This document shows positions 36,267 through 48,300 of a stretch of DNA of 64,000 nucleotides, piece by piece (position 1 is the first letter of the stretch; the number at the start of each line of letters is the position of its first letter). The stretch is taken from the NCBI GenBank assembly GCA_030248135.1, contig JASANC010003903.1, forward strand, positions 1 through 64,000. The letters are read 5' to 3'. The notes beneath the pieces were generated by a model. The model saw nothing but the letters and a program-made list of their open reading frames with translations, searched no databases and was not told the origin of the DNA. The position numbers and the translations under genes are program-made. The stretch is from Theristus sp. LFF4_11. Taxonomy: Eukaryota > Nematoda > Chromadorea > Monhysterida > Xyalidae.

Positions 36267-37017
36267 CGGCGCAGTCTGATAGTTCTGAAAACAGGAAAAG
36301 TTGGATCGTTGTTGCTGCATTGGCGATGATACACTGCGGAAAGTGTGTTGTTGTTGTTGCACCAATTTGGCGCTAACTGGGCTGGCACTACACACGTGAG
36401 TGAAATGGTTTTTGCACCAACTTCAGAACGCGAACGCTGCTCGTGCAATGCAGCCCCAACACAGATCGTCGGAGAGATTTTGTGGACGGCTGATGTGATA
36501 CCATATACAGTGCAACAAATCGTTGTTTGAAGAAATGAGATTATTTCTGTGGAGATCTCATTGGCTGTACAGCCGGTCTCACTCATAACAAGTCATGCAA
36601 CCCAATCATGTTTTCTCTTTTATCCTGAAACGCAAACGCAATATCTCGACAGAAATTCAGATAAAAGAAATCTGTGTTTGAATCAGTCCAGCTCGCCAGT
36701 AGAAGAACCAGCTAGATACTGTCTCAACACAATTCTCGATTCGCACGCAAGGCGGGCAACATATCAAGAAAAGTAAATATCAGTAACTGACCAAAAACAC
36801 ATTTTGCCCAGATCTGACCAGTGCAATGCATAACAGCATAAACGCCGTATAAGACTAGTGAAACGTGATTAGTAGTACAGCACAACTGTTTTGCATACAT
36901 TTCAAGAAAATACAAGCAGAAAATTTCGAACATCGGCAGAGTGAACACAAAGAAAAGCATGCAATGCACAGGTAGTGACGTTTCAGAAATGGCACCTGAA
37001 GAAAAAAATGCTTGTCG
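36267..37017. other. Gap between DUF2358 and golgin-45 genes
   Basis: A pyrimidine tract and CAG acceptor (minus strand, exon side begins at 36284) precede the golgin-45 ATG. I see no clear AATAAA for the upstream gene. No other ORF is convincing. Confidence 0.4.
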
Positions 37018-40000
37018 TCACCGGTGCGGCGCGTCCGGTATGACGCCGGTGGCGAGACGGCTGACTTTGACGGCGAAATTCTCGCTCCGTTTAAAGCCGG
37101 AACCTTCCGGGATCACCTGCGACGGTTTTCAATGCTGTTTTGGCTATATAATCCAAAGGAGTTTTTTAATCCAATCCACTTCAACATAATTTCGGTTTTT
37201 ACCCGTACTCAACCAATCAAAAATTGCCAGAACAACTCAGCTTTGTGCAACCGATGAAACTTTATAGCACTCTCTGGACCGACATTATACCGGTAAACAA
37301 CGTAATTATTACCAGTCGTAACAAGAACCAACCCTATCCACGACATGTTCGTGCACCAATCCAGACGAATCAACGTGAAACACCGAGTACCCGTCGAACC
37401 AGCTGTGAAACAAGGAAAAAACTTAAATCAAAAGATCGCTGCTTTACACAGCAGCAAATTGGTTGGGACGGGCTACGGGCAGCGTGTGCATGTGCCACTG
37501 TGCTTGTATCGCACTACAGGATCGTTCATGAAGCAATATTTAGTGACGCGCAGCTATGTGTAGGGTTGGCATGGTAAAAATACCGGTTTTTTTACCGGTA
37601 AAAAAACACGTATTTATACGCGTTTTTTTACCAGGGCAAAAATTGGTGCCTTGAAAAAAACGGGAAAAAGACCGTTTCTGTATTTTTCCGGTTTTTTCGT
37701 ATTTTTCCGGTTTTTTTCAATTTCGGACCCTGAGTTTTTATATCATTTTTGATGAGAAAATGAGAAAATCTGTGACCAAAAAAATATGATGACGAAATTG
37801 ACGCTGATGTTTGAAAGAACTGTTAAGCGATGTGCAAGAATCAGCTGAAGCTGCCGCTGAGCTGAAAATTTCAAAAATTCCAAATGTCGCTCAACATTGT
37901 CTTTCTTACACAATTACTGATTTGTTTTCTTTTTGATCTGAACTGACTGAACTGATTCGGTTTAACTGCGTTATTGCAGCAAATTGTGTTCGACTATTGT
38001 GACCAAAGACTGTCCGGTGAAAACGCTGTGATTTTTTCCAATGTAATTGGTGGACAATAAATTATTGAGCAAAAGATAATGTTCAATTTATTGCTGACCT
38101 TTTGGGTTTTCAAGCCCAAACATAATTTATTTTCTTTGTTGGTGCACGATATTTTGAACAAAGCATTCTGAAAGTTGTTTTCACAAGTCCTGGTTCAAGT
38201 TAAAAGTCGGCTGCGAAAAATATGTGGGTTTTTACAACTTTTTGGCTTTCGTTTTTTTCCGGTAAAATTACCGTAATTTTACCCGTAAAAATACAGGTTT
38301 TTTTTACCACGATTTGAAAAAAACGGTATTTTGCCAACCCTAGCTATGTGTCACTAAATGCTGCTTCATGAATGCCGCTTAAGTCATCGAAAAAAGAACA
38401 CAATCTTCCGACAAGAACTCATCACCTGCCAACTTGGTTCAGTTGTTTCGTCAACGCTTCGCGGCTACTTCGTGGGGTACCGAGAAGTTTGTCAATGCGG
38501 TACACCGGAATATACACAGCACGCCATCGGAGCTGCACGGTGCCGTCCTCGACGTTCGGATAGATGTTGATGATCTGAAAATTTGTAAAATGGAAGATGG
38601 CGGAAAGCTTGAAATTTGTAGAAACCGCAAACCGCTCTAATATGTCGCTCTAATAAGATATCGCTCTGATAAACAAGTCGAACAATCAGAGCCACAATTC
38701 TGTGCGCGTCATTCAGGTGACTTTCTACCGCACTGATTCTTCACTCGACTCGACAGTTTCAATGATCAACGAATTTTCCAAAACTATATTGAAACCAGCA
38801 TACAGTACAATCGAAAAGCGAATCAAGTTCAATCCGTGCGACACAATCTCTCCCTGACGATCAGGGATGATTGTAGTAGGATCGCGTCGAGACCAATTCG
38901 TGCATTGACATCGTACCACAGACCGCCAGTGGTTTGTTGCGATTGAAACATTTACGCACCTGCATCTCGCACGCGGCACACATCAGATTGGCGATCATTT
39001 TCATCACAGCCAAATGTTGCGCGTAATTCCAGACGCCTCTGAAAATCAGTGACTAGGTTTTGGGATTTTTTTTTCTTGTGTTTTCTTTGTTTCAGCCAAG
39101 CCTAACTCCCTTGACTCAAAAAGTATGCCAGTCAAATGCCGGTACACTAGACCAGCAGATCTAAAAAAATCAAAATCAAATCAACTAACTTAACGCGAAA
39201 GCGTGTGATGCGATTGTCGAAAATCATGTCCTCACGATAGAACGACAGATCCGGCCGTTGGCGAAAGAAATCGGGCACCTAAAACAAAAAAAAACGTTTG
39301 TCAAACTCAAGCGAATGGTATTCAATTTGTATAATTTTCCGACCGTTTGATCACTGGGGGTTCCCGACGACAAGTACTCCCCTGCATGACCCTGGTTCAA
39401 TCGCAGCCGCTTCATCGTTGCGCACCTTATTGAGCTCGCCCGGCAACAGGGCAGTCTATCATGCAGCTGTTGCTGTCTACCGCGCACTTGGCATCACGAC
39501 GAATAATGGTGACGCCAAAAAAATTTCAGCGTGCTTCCACGCGCTCACCGTTTCGGTCAATCTGATCGCGATGTGATTCAAATGATGCCAGTCCGGCCGA
39601 TCATCGGGCGGTTCGCCACCGCTGCCCGTCGTCGTCTCGCGATTACTAAATTGCACCAACGAGCAATCGTGTGTCGATTGGCGCGAACTTTCGCACAATG
39701 TTGACGTGGAACTTGTGAAAAATTTCGATATTTCTTGTGGCGCATTGACGAAGCACGTTCGTGTTGACAACAGAAGCTCATTGCTGAATAAAATAAGTGT
39801 TTTTTTTTGTTCAAAACACCCAATTGTTGGAAAACGGAAACAGCGAAATGTGTGATTAGTTTTCCAGAAACTTTACGTATCAGATTTCTGTTTCACATTA
39901 AAAGAACAACATAATGAGACACACTACCACATATACAACCACGAACACCCCAAGACCATCTGCATACACTCACATTCGGAGTCGGTCAACGTTTTGCAGC

Positions 40001-40585
40001 ACCTGCGTTCGATTATTAGCAGCACAACGCCGTCGTGTAGTGGCAGTTTTCCTCAATGAACACTCGGATTTGGACCGAATCACCTGTTGTAAAGAATCAA
40101 GAAACTGGTTCATGCAATTTAGTTTGCTTATTTTTCAAATTTTAAAACCATTGTCATGAAAACTATGCACAAATTTTTATGCACAAAACAACCTCGTGAG
40201 TTGGATGACTTGTTGACACGGCATTGCTGGCCTCCTTCGATGAGTCAAAGAAGTCAAATGGAAAAACACCAGCGGACGACGACGACGGCACAAAAATGGC
40301 AGGTGGTACTTGTTGAGTCGCAGATTTAATTTCGGTTTTGCGGACAGTGTCGGTGTGTGTGTGAACGGTTCGCTTCGAATTTACACACCTTTCGGACAAG
40401 TGCTGACAATCAATCAGTTCGGTCTTTGATGTTGTTGTCGATAAAGTTCGTGGAGTTGACGACGTTGAGGAAACGACGGGGGAACAGAAGAAGTACACAC
40501 GACGAGGACGACAGCAAATATTTCTGCTTGCGGCCGAGCAACTTTGCCGTAACTGTTCGAATACAAGCCAACGTCGCAAAATCAT
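37018..40585 (-). CDS. C6orf136-like protein (DUF2358), probably mitochondrial
   Basis: Eight exons on the minus strand: 40585-40193, 40083-39974, 39783-39549, 39278-39190, 39038-38960, 38574-38426, 37402-37333 and 37116-37018. Every junction keeps phase; total 407 residues. DUF2358 proteins are conserved but of unknown biochemical function, and the human member is predicted mitochondrial. The N-terminus MILRRWLVFEQLRQSCSAAS is basic, amphipathic and free of acidic residues until later, fitting an import presequence. Family blocks seen are VPDFFRQRPDLSFYREDMIF, VKGVWNYAQHLAVMKMIANL, NIYPNVEDGTVQLRWR and WFDGYSVFHVDSSGLVHEHV. Residues about 60-190 are Ser/Thr-rich and poorly conserved. Intron 6 holds a palindromic MITE broken by a hAT-like element. 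I chose ATG 40585 because coding-like sequence with presequence character begins there. Confidence 0.88.
37524..38383. mobile_element. Palindromic MITE, copy 3, split by a hAT-like element
   Basis: Left arm 37524-37560 (TTCATGAAGCAATATTTAGT...) and right arm 38343-38383 (TCACTAAATGCTGCTTCATG) belong to one MITE of the family at 10062. The two halves are separated by the insertion at 37561-38342. Confidence 0.8.
37561..38342. mobile_element. Non-autonomous hAT-like element
   Basis: 782 bp with inverted ends TAGGGTTGGCATGGTAAAAA and the complement of ...TTTTGCCAACCCTA, flanked by the perfect 8-bp direct repeat GCTATGTG (37553-37560 and 38343-38350). Eight-bp duplications and such ends are typical of hAT elements. 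Subterminal TTACCGG-type palindromes repeat. No transposase ORF is present. Confidence 0.9.
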
Positions 40586-40720
40586 GACGCCAAAAAAATC
40601 AGGGTTGTTACGAAATAAAAAATACAAAAATGCCGATTTTTTTAAAAAATTTGAAAGAATTTATAAAAAGATTTTAAAAAATGTTTAAAAAAAATTCGAA
40701 CCCGAATCCCGAGTCTCGAC

Positions 40721-41753
40721 TAGGGTTAGGGGAAAAAAATCCGATTTTTTTTTAAATTAAAAAAAAATTTAAAAAAAATTTTTTTTTACAATAGTTAGGT
40801 TCGTTCGAAGCGTCTCGTCGAGCTGAGTTCATCTAGACTATTTTCAGAACGATCCGGGAAACTATAAGAGCGAAAATCGTGTTTTATTGAAATTATGTCC
40901 ATTTCATAGAGGGAAAGTTGCATTTTCAACAGTAAAACAGGGCAATTTTTCACGTGTACTTGAATATTGAACCGTTCTTAGTGGTTCCTCTTTAGAAAAT
41001 TACCAAAATTTGACTGTGGTCAAAAATTCCTGTTTGCTGTAGCTAAGTCGGCAACCCCTGTCGACCCGGTCGCCCCCCCCCCCCCCAAGACACTTACTTT
41101 CAGGTTCAACCAGCTATGCTATCTGCCACATGGCGAGAGCCCACTCTTCAAATCATCGTATCGAAAACACGTACCATGATTTCGCGATCACGTTGCGGGC
41201 AACTGACAGACGCAAGTTTAACACGTTAGTTTTGCTCAGCACGCAAGTTTTAACATGTGACCATGTTATCGGGTATCTGAAAAACGGTCGTGTGATGTGG
41301 TATTAACCAACATCTCCGCTCAAATTGTTTAACAATATATCGCACAACTCCATTGTAGACCTATAACATACGCCAATCAACAAGATATCATGTTCATCTC
41401 ATGGCCTACCGACTGAAAAACATGTTCTAAGTTGCAAGAAAACGATTTCTGAAACGATATTTCAATTCAGTTAAGTCATTTCAACGCTAAAAATTGACTC
41501 TAGAAGTCATCCAAATCGAAAAACATGGAGTACGTCGGTCAAAATGACCAAATAATGACATTTACCTAAGCACACAAAGAAGTTGGGAAGAAAATTTGGT
41601 TTGAACTTTCAAAAAATTATGCCATAAATCGAATTTTCAGAGCAAAGTAGAAGAAAAAATTTTCAATTTTTTTTAAGTTTGAAAAAAAATCCAAATTTAA
41701 AAAAAAACGAAAAAAAAATAAAAAAAAATTTTTTTTCAAAGCCCCTAACCCTA
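40721..41753. mobile_element. AT-rich element with TAGGGTTAGGGG inverted ends
   Basis: Ends TAGGGTTAGGGG and CCCCTAACCCTA are perfect 12-bp inverted repeats followed inside by A- and T-runs. No target duplication is visible and no protein is encoded. It may be a decayed DNA transposon. Near 41072-41087 there is a run of about 15 C. Confidence 0.55.
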
Positions 41754-41965
41754 GCGTAATGCTTCTTTATTCAAAACGCACGCGCACGTGTGGCAGTGCT
41801 GCACCTGCACTTTCCAATGAGCATGCAGCACACGCTCCGCATCATGCTTTTACACACACTTCGTCCCCATGCGATTAGTACATGCGCCAAACATCCTAAA
41901 CAATCACGTAACGCAACAAGGAACTCTGAAAATTGATTCTGAAACTAGAACTACGACCGGATGTA
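41754..41965 (+). repeat. Flanking direct repeat, left copy
   Basis: Begins GCGTAATGCTTCTTTATTC and shares more than 100 bp of strong similarity with 52685-52920 in the same orientation, then patchy similarity. Shared landmarks include CACCTGCACTTTCCAATGAG and CATGCAGCACACGCTCCG. Confidence 0.8.
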
Positions 41966-42086
41966 ATACAAAATTTGAATTAAAAATTGCAAGTTGAACC
42001 AAGAAGAAAAAACAACGGGGAAGGGCGGCGGCGGCGGCTGCTGAGAATTTGTTGTTCACATTTTCCGCAGATTTCAACGGCAACCA

Positions 42087-42719
42087 ATGCCAACAGCCAC
42101 GCAAATTTCGACATTGACCTTCGAGACCAAGAGCAGTATCGCCGCCACCAAAAGGTTTGTTTTGTATGAGTTTGTCCAAATCAAAGCCACAAGCAACTGA
42201 ACTCGTAGTTTTCGTGCAAGGCCAAAGTTAAACATGTTGAGCTTATAAAAATGTTTTTTTGCCATTGATTTTGAAGGAAATCAATTTCGATTTCCGAAAC
42301 GAACAGGTTCGCCCGCGCACCATGTTTCGTTGATGAAGCCCGCGTCGTCGTCGAGACGCTGCCAGCAAACTCGCAGTCGCAACAGCAGTTGGCGTTGTTG
42401 TGGCGCAAGTGCGTTGTCGAAAGATTGCTCTTGTTTGTGACTTACGCTTAGTGTCGGTCAATGGCCATCCACTGGACGACAATTGCTAAAATTATACAAT
42501 GTCGCAAAAATAATTGAAACTAAAACAGTCATTTTGTGAACACAGGACAACAGCGCGAGCGCGGCGCTGCTGGATGAATTAGCGAATGGCATGCTGATCT
42601 TGCACAAGAATCGCCGTTTCCAGAGTTCATTGGTTCGTTCGTTGTCTCGCTTAAAACAATTGTCAGCTCACACCAGCGGCAGTTCTTTCACTGTGAATGA
42701 AAGATTTGACTTTGACTGA
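42087..42719 (+). CDS. Small protein of unknown function (133 aa)
   Basis: Three exons keep phase: 42087-42154, 42277-42436 and 42546-42719, ending TGA. The ATG is the first in-frame one, 17 nt after an acceptor (TTTTCCGCAG). The protein starts Thr/Ser/Lys-rich, then has a helical, hydrophobic-heptad stretch (VDEARVVVETLPANSQSQQQ followed by LALLWRKCVVERLLLF), a second helical stretch (ASAALLDELANGMLILHKNR) and an acidic end (VNERFDFD). This layout suggests a small coiled-coil subunit of a complex. I do not recognise the family. The donor of exon 2 (TTT/GTGACT) is the weakest call. Confidence 0.5.
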
Positions 42720-43262
42720 ACACAACACAGTCTTCTGTTATCTCAGATTTGAAACAAAGAGAACTGAGCATTGGCCGACTGGCAACAAAAAGCACAATTA
42801 CGATGGCGGGGTTGGCAAGCACTCCAGGGACTACTGGCTCGTCAGCAGCATTTTGTGTTGAAACGGGTTGGTTGTGGTGTCGTATTGATTTGAGACGTGT
42901 GAAAGTTGAGTTTCAATCATTCGTCAGTTTTTTAATTACGGAAGTTTGTCAGGCTCACTGGTAGTCAGTTTGACTTTTCCTGATTCTTGTGCTTTTTAAG
43001 GTGATTTTACTGTGTTTTTCAATAACAATTGACTTGATTGTGACAATTGAAATTTGTGCTCTTTCCAGCAGCTGAATCAGGGCGTCACGATTCTGGATCG
43101 AGGAGCACAGCCGCAATGGCACATTCATAAACGGACAGAAGATGACCGCAAAGAAGCAGACGCTAACATTTCGGTTGTCAGCACAGCGACGGCAAATCCA
43201 GTGGCGATCAAGGAGATCCAGTACTCACTGCAGAGCTTTCGCGGCACTTCGCAGGGGGTGGC
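42720..43262 (+). other. Possible further exons, unassigned
   Basis: Two stretches look like exons. One follows the acceptor TTATCTCAG near 42727 and is open in two frames to about 42880. The other, from about 43072 to 43256 (including QPQWHIHKRTEDDRKEADAN), is open and protein-like and is cut short by a transposon-like end at 43268. I could not join them in phase to a neighbour. They may be a degraded gene. Confidence 0.3.
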
Positions 43263-43267
43263 CGTAA

Positions 43268-43800
43268 CTAGGGCTGGCACAAAAAAAACCGGTTCCTTTT
43301 CCGTTTTACAACCGGTTTTTTCCTGAAAAAACGGTTTTTTACTTTGAAATTTTTTAAACTTCGTGGTCAAAAATCACAAATCTTCGTTTGATTGATAAAA
43401 TGTAAAATTATATTTTTGAAAAAAACGGTGCAGTGAACTGTGTCGAACTGAACTGGTGAAGCATCATTTTGCAGAAGCTTTTGTGTCAAGAGTCAAGTGA
43501 AATACGATGAAGACAAGGTGACTGCTAAACTAAGTGCAGAGCAGATACAGACTGACTGACGACGTTAGTTTTTTGAAACGGTAACTAATGAAATTTGGGT
43601 ACGTTGTATCTCCGAAAATGGCGTTTTACGCTGCTGAAAAACACTAGTTTTGATGTATTATCCATTTTGAGTTCAAGGTGCCAAGTTTTGGAAAGTTTAG
43701 GAGCTGGGAAACATTTGTTTTTTTTCGGTTTTAAAACGGAAAAGAAACCGGTTTTTTCCTGGCAATATAAAAAACCGGTTTTGTTTTGTTCGATTTCTAA
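43268..43800. mobile_element. hAT-like fragment rich in AACCGGTT
   Basis: Begins TAGGGCTGGCACAAAAAAAA, like the 5' end of the hAT-like element at 37561, and carries AAACCGGTTT palindromes at both ends (near 43290-43335 and 43730-43785). No matching right terminus or target duplication was found. Confidence 0.45.
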
Positions 43801-44658
43801 ATCAAGTCTAAAAGAAGTTTACTGTGACAACTGCTGTGTTGTTTTCTGTCTTCATCATTTATGTCATTATCGATCAATAAAAGCAACGTTCATTTGCCTT
43901 GAGTTTTGTTTTAACCGTTTTTAAATTGATTTGCATGTCCAGCTATCCATTATGTTTCAAATCCAAAATAAAAGATGGTAGCAATCGATCGACTTGTGTC
44001 GTTCGTGTCATTCAATGCAACAAAAACCCCTCGCCAATCTGACATTTTCACAGGTCCAATTCGCTCGATTTGACAGTTTCTATTCGCCATTGATGACTTC
44101 AATGTGGATTGAGTTTGAAAAATGTAAAACGCGTAAGGACACTTGATGAACAATTGGAAAAACAGCAATTCCGTTGTGGCTGAAACAGTGCCTGTGTGAA
44201 TTGAAGCGAATTGTGTGAATTGAAGTGAATTGTTTGTATTGAAGGGAACTGTGTGAATTGTGTGAATGGAAGCATGACATTCAAGCGTAGCTGTTCATCG
44301 TAAAAAGTTGAATAAACAACAAAAGGCGACAGTAACGAGTTATGGATTTTATCATGACAGCTATTTGCGGCTGATATCCATATCATGGTGGCTATTGGTT
44401 GTTTTGTAAAATATTAATTAATGACAGTGTGAAAAATAAATTGATTTGGTTTAAAATAATCTTCAGATACCAGTGTCGTCCAGTGGTACTCGGTTTGACG
44501 GGAATCGTGTTGTCAAACAAACCTTTGTAAACAACAAATTGATTGGCTGCATTTGAATTCTACAAGCTGAGTCGTAACGGCAGAAGCGAACTCCTGCGTC
44601 CAGCTAGCTGATTGGTTGCATTTGAATTCAGCAAAGTGGTTGCGCCGGCAGTTCATCG
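43801..44658. other. Intergenic gap before the zinc-finger gene
   Basis: Contains a run of GTGTGAATTGAAG-type repeats (about 44197-44272) and two CCAAT-type blocks (GATTGGCTGCATTTGAATT near 44543 and CTGATTGGTTGCATTTGAATT near 44609) just upstream of the zinc-finger ATG; the latter may be promoter elements. No gene is supported. Confidence 0.4.
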
Positions 44659-45202
44659 ATGGCGGAGGCTGAGCGCCCTCGTCAACCCACATGCGACCAG
44701 TGTGGCCAACAGTTCGCTCGAAACTTCACACTTAAAAGGCACTTGCGTACTCAGCATGGAATTGTGGAGGATCGGTGCCGGCCAGAACCGAAACCCAAGC
44801 CGCCCACTCGTTGTGATGTTTGTGGCATTGAATTCGCGAGCGTTTTTTCTTTGAACCGACACAACCGAAATATCCATGAAGCACCTGAGCGAATGCCCCG
44901 CCAGAAGAAGTTCCTGGAATGCGAAGTGTGTGCGTTGGTTTTCGATCGGCATCGGAATTACGTTCGGCACCAAAAAACACATCAAAGGTAATGACCAAGA
45001 CAAGAATTTTATTTGCAAAGCGGACGATATAAAGCAACGTAAAAAGTCACACCGCATCTGCAGTGGCAAACGTCATGGCCGGGGTAAAAAACGAAGGTCA
45101 CCTACTGGCTCTGCGGGCGATTCAAACGGGTCATACCAAGTTCACGGCGAAACGATCTCTGCTGGATCAGCGAATCTGCCGGTTGACTATTCATCATTCT
45201 AA
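44659..45202 (+). CDS. Three-finger C2H2 zinc-finger protein
   Basis: Two exons: 44659-44988/9 (donor AAAG/GTAATG) and about 45062-45202 ending TAA; the join keeps phase and gives about 157 residues. Three fingers fit C-x2-C-x12-H-x3/4-H: CDQCGQQFARNFTLKRHLRT..., CDVCGIEFASVFSLNRHNRN... and CEVCALVFDRHRNYVRHQKT. A basic GKRHGRGKKRRSP patch after the fingers could be a nuclear localisation signal. It is likely a DNA-binding regulator; the target is unknown. It ends about 180 bp before the MULE-USP gene. Its splice donor phase does not match the first MULE-USP exon, so I treat them as separate genes. Confidence 0.75.
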
Positions 45203-45280
45203 AGACTCGTTTAAAAAACCACTTGGTCATAAGATAACTATGCTTAAATCTGTAAAAAAACTCTCGTATGACACTGCTAA

Positions 45281-45286
45281 AATAAA
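45281..45286 (+). terminator. Polyadenylation signal of the zinc-finger gene
   Basis: AATAAA 79 nt after the TAA stop at 45202; supports ending the zinc-finger gene before 45384. Confidence 0.5.
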
Positions 45287-45383
45287 ACGCTTCCAATCTT
45301 ATTGAAATCAATAGTGGCTGTTTACATTTGACAAATAAAAAGTGTATCATTTTTTCATATTTTCAATTTAAACTGCGTTGTAA

Positions 45384-48300
45384 ATGTTGCAGATTCCGCA
45401 CCTGATCTTCCAACGCAGCAAATTTGAGAAGCACAGCGTCGTGTTCGCTCGTGCTGACGATGACGGCCAAGAGTGGTACCATCTGCAGTCAGTGAATTCC
45501 AAGTCAACGGACTACACATACTACAATTGTGTAGAGTGCCGCCGTTTGCGTCAGCATAAAGACGCTCCTGACATGAGATACTGCACGTGGAAGCTGAAAA
45601 CAGGGGCGAACAGGCTCATCGCACAGCAGCGCACCATCAAACAGAAACATCACCCACAGTGCTTCCCACAGCCATATGAAGAGCTTAAAGCTCGACATGT
45701 GACTCAGGAGATCATGAACCGAGTGAAACGCGGAGAGAACCATGCAAAAGTACACAGAGAGGTTTGTGCAGTTGAAAGCAAACTAACGAATCACAATACA
45801 GACAATCAGAGTACCGCCGTTGTTTTATGAAAGCTGCCATAAGCGTTTATGCGTGTTGTTTCAAGATTTGATGTGTGACTAAACCAGTGAAATGAAAGCA
45901 TGTGAAGGTGACAATTTATAAACTCACAGTATAGTCAGGTGACACCACGTTTGTGGGGCATATGGTCGCATGGACTTCCATCAGTCACTCCAACTGAACG
46001 TAGACGAATCTTTGGAAAAATGTTCAATTCAGCTTAAAAAATGGAAAACACAAACTGAAGAGCGATACAGCCTTGAAACTAACGCAGGAGCTGCTGAAAG
46101 GCGTGAAAGAAGTGTTGGAGCTTGGGAAATCGGGAAAAGAGCTGCGTCGTCGTGTGCCGTACTACGGGGAGCGAGCGCCACAACAGACAGCTCGTCGGCT
46201 GCTTCAGGAGAAGATCCCTGCGATCAAAGATGTCTTCAAGTGTTCTGAAAAGGAATTGGAGCAACTAAAATTACTCTGCACCTCTTTCTTCCCGAACGAT
46301 CGTGGTGTTCATGAAAGGTCAATAACTATTGCTGTTTGTGACACTTACTGCTCCATGGAATTTGAAATACCAAAAAAATCATCAAAACCGTTTCAGTCGG
46401 CTGTTGTTGCTGGAAAGGAAAAACAAGTTTCTGCTGCTAAGTAGCCCCAGTGAAATGGAAGAGCTAGCGAACGCTGAGGCCGTGTATGTCGACGCTACCT
46501 GGTGGCTTGTGCCAAAAAATCACTGGCAGTTGTACGTCGTGCACGCGAGAGTAAGGAACGTAATTACTCAACAATTTTAACGTGATTCAAATTAAATAAA
46601 AAATGCCTAAGCAAACACTGAAATACAGGTCGGCAAGACGTACGTAGCGTTGGCGCACGCCTTCATGAACAATCGTAACGAAGCTGCGTACACAGAGGTG
46701 TACCGCGCGTTGAAGTACACAATGATGGAACGCGGTCTGACCTGCAAATGGCAAACAATCAACTGTGATTTCGAATACCCGCAATGGATTGCTATTGAAA
46801 AAATTTTCCCGTCGGTGGACGTAAGTAGAAAATAATCACTACGTTTGAAAACAAAAAATGAAAACTTCAAAATCAAAAAACTTTTTTACAGTTGAAAGGC
46901 TGCATGTGGCATTATTCAAAACTCATTCACCAGCACACACGGTCTTTTATCGCTTGGTCCAAACTACAAGGAGTCAAAATGCACATGTTTGTTGAGGCCA
47001 TGGTTGCTCAGGTACACAACAAATAAAACTCAATTCAGAGCTATTTGCAAGCAAAGAATACTCAATAATAAGTTAGAATTCACTAACGCGCAGCTGCGAG
47101 CACTGCCAATTGTTGATCCGGCCATGATCGATTTGTGGTGGAACGGAATGGAGCTGAGGGCAACAGAAACCCTGAAAAAGTTGGCTGACACCCGTGGGCT
47201 TGAGCACTTCAAAAAGCTCGTGGAATACATGAAGGTAAGAAGACTAATTCAATTTATATAGCATAAAAATGGTCAATAAGTAACTTTCAAACACGGAACA
47301 GTGATACGTCAACAACTGACACAAAGCCACAAGAAAGACTGTGCTGTAAATCGGGATGTAATTTGTAAAAAACCTGAAATTTTAAACTTTGATTTGAAAT
47401 TTGAATTTGAAAAAAAATTTGAAAAAAATAAAAAACTCAAATTAACTTGTCCAAAACAAATATGTTTGCGGCGAAGCTGACCATGCTATGTATTCTACAA
47501 ACGTTGAAAAAAACGGAAACCAAAAAAGAAAAAACCACTTCCAAATGACAGATGATAATGAAAACCAGTTCAGCCAACCGTTCAGACTCGGCAGGTCAGA
47601 AGTTTCAGGACAGAAACCAATCAGTAAAAAACGGTCTCATTAACCAAAATAAAGCTTACTGCGTTTGATGCAGTGAGCGAGTCCTCGTAGCAGGCGTTTG
47701 TGCACCGTCAACTCTGATTGTTGGTGACGGAGTTGGTTGCTTGGTTTGACATAAATTGAAATTAGCATTCGAAACAAAGCTGCACGACGACAGCGACACA
47801 AAACAGATCAATTCAACCGAATCAAATGAATATTTGAATGAAACACAAAACAAACGGCTAAACGGCAAACGTTCACATCTGTGCCAGTCATCAGTTTCGT
47901 CAGCACCGCTCTCGCATCGTTCGCACATTTTGCTCGTAACTGGTTTGGCACGTTGTTCGCTCGAACTACTCTGCGTCTGCAAAATAATAAAAGATACAAT
48001 CAGCTAAAACTAACCCAAGACATTCATCAAAAAATGAGTCAAAATCACAACGATTCACTCACACACATTGCGGAGGAAGCAAAAAACTGAAATCTCTCAC
48101 TTCGTTTGTTGCAGTACTGCCGCAAAAAACGTGAAAAACAAAACGCCAATTTCGTATTTTTTAACCATTCTTCAGGCACGTTGGCTGAATCCGGCCAGTG
48201 ACTTTTATGTTGGCAAATGGTCGCACTTCGGCAACAAATACAGCGGGCGTACCAACAATGTTGCGGAGGCGCATCACAGTTCGATGCGAAGGTAGCTTGT

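Noticed and set aside
35511..36395. ORF start upstream of golgin-45 (Met at 36395)
   Set aside because: A strong acceptor at 36284 lies inside it; the upstream codons are probably intron or outron sequence. ATG 36266 is preferred.
40163..40192. Extension of DUF2358 exon 1 past 40193
   Set aside because: The next exon at 40083 joins in phase 0 only from the GAG/GTTGTT donor; the extension reaches no conserved block.
44659..45761. C2H2 fingers as the N-terminal exon of the MULE-USP gene
   Set aside because: The finger exon ends with a two-base overhang while the first MULE exon needs phase 0 (joining gives a stop), and a good in-phase last exon with stop and AATAAA exists for the finger gene.
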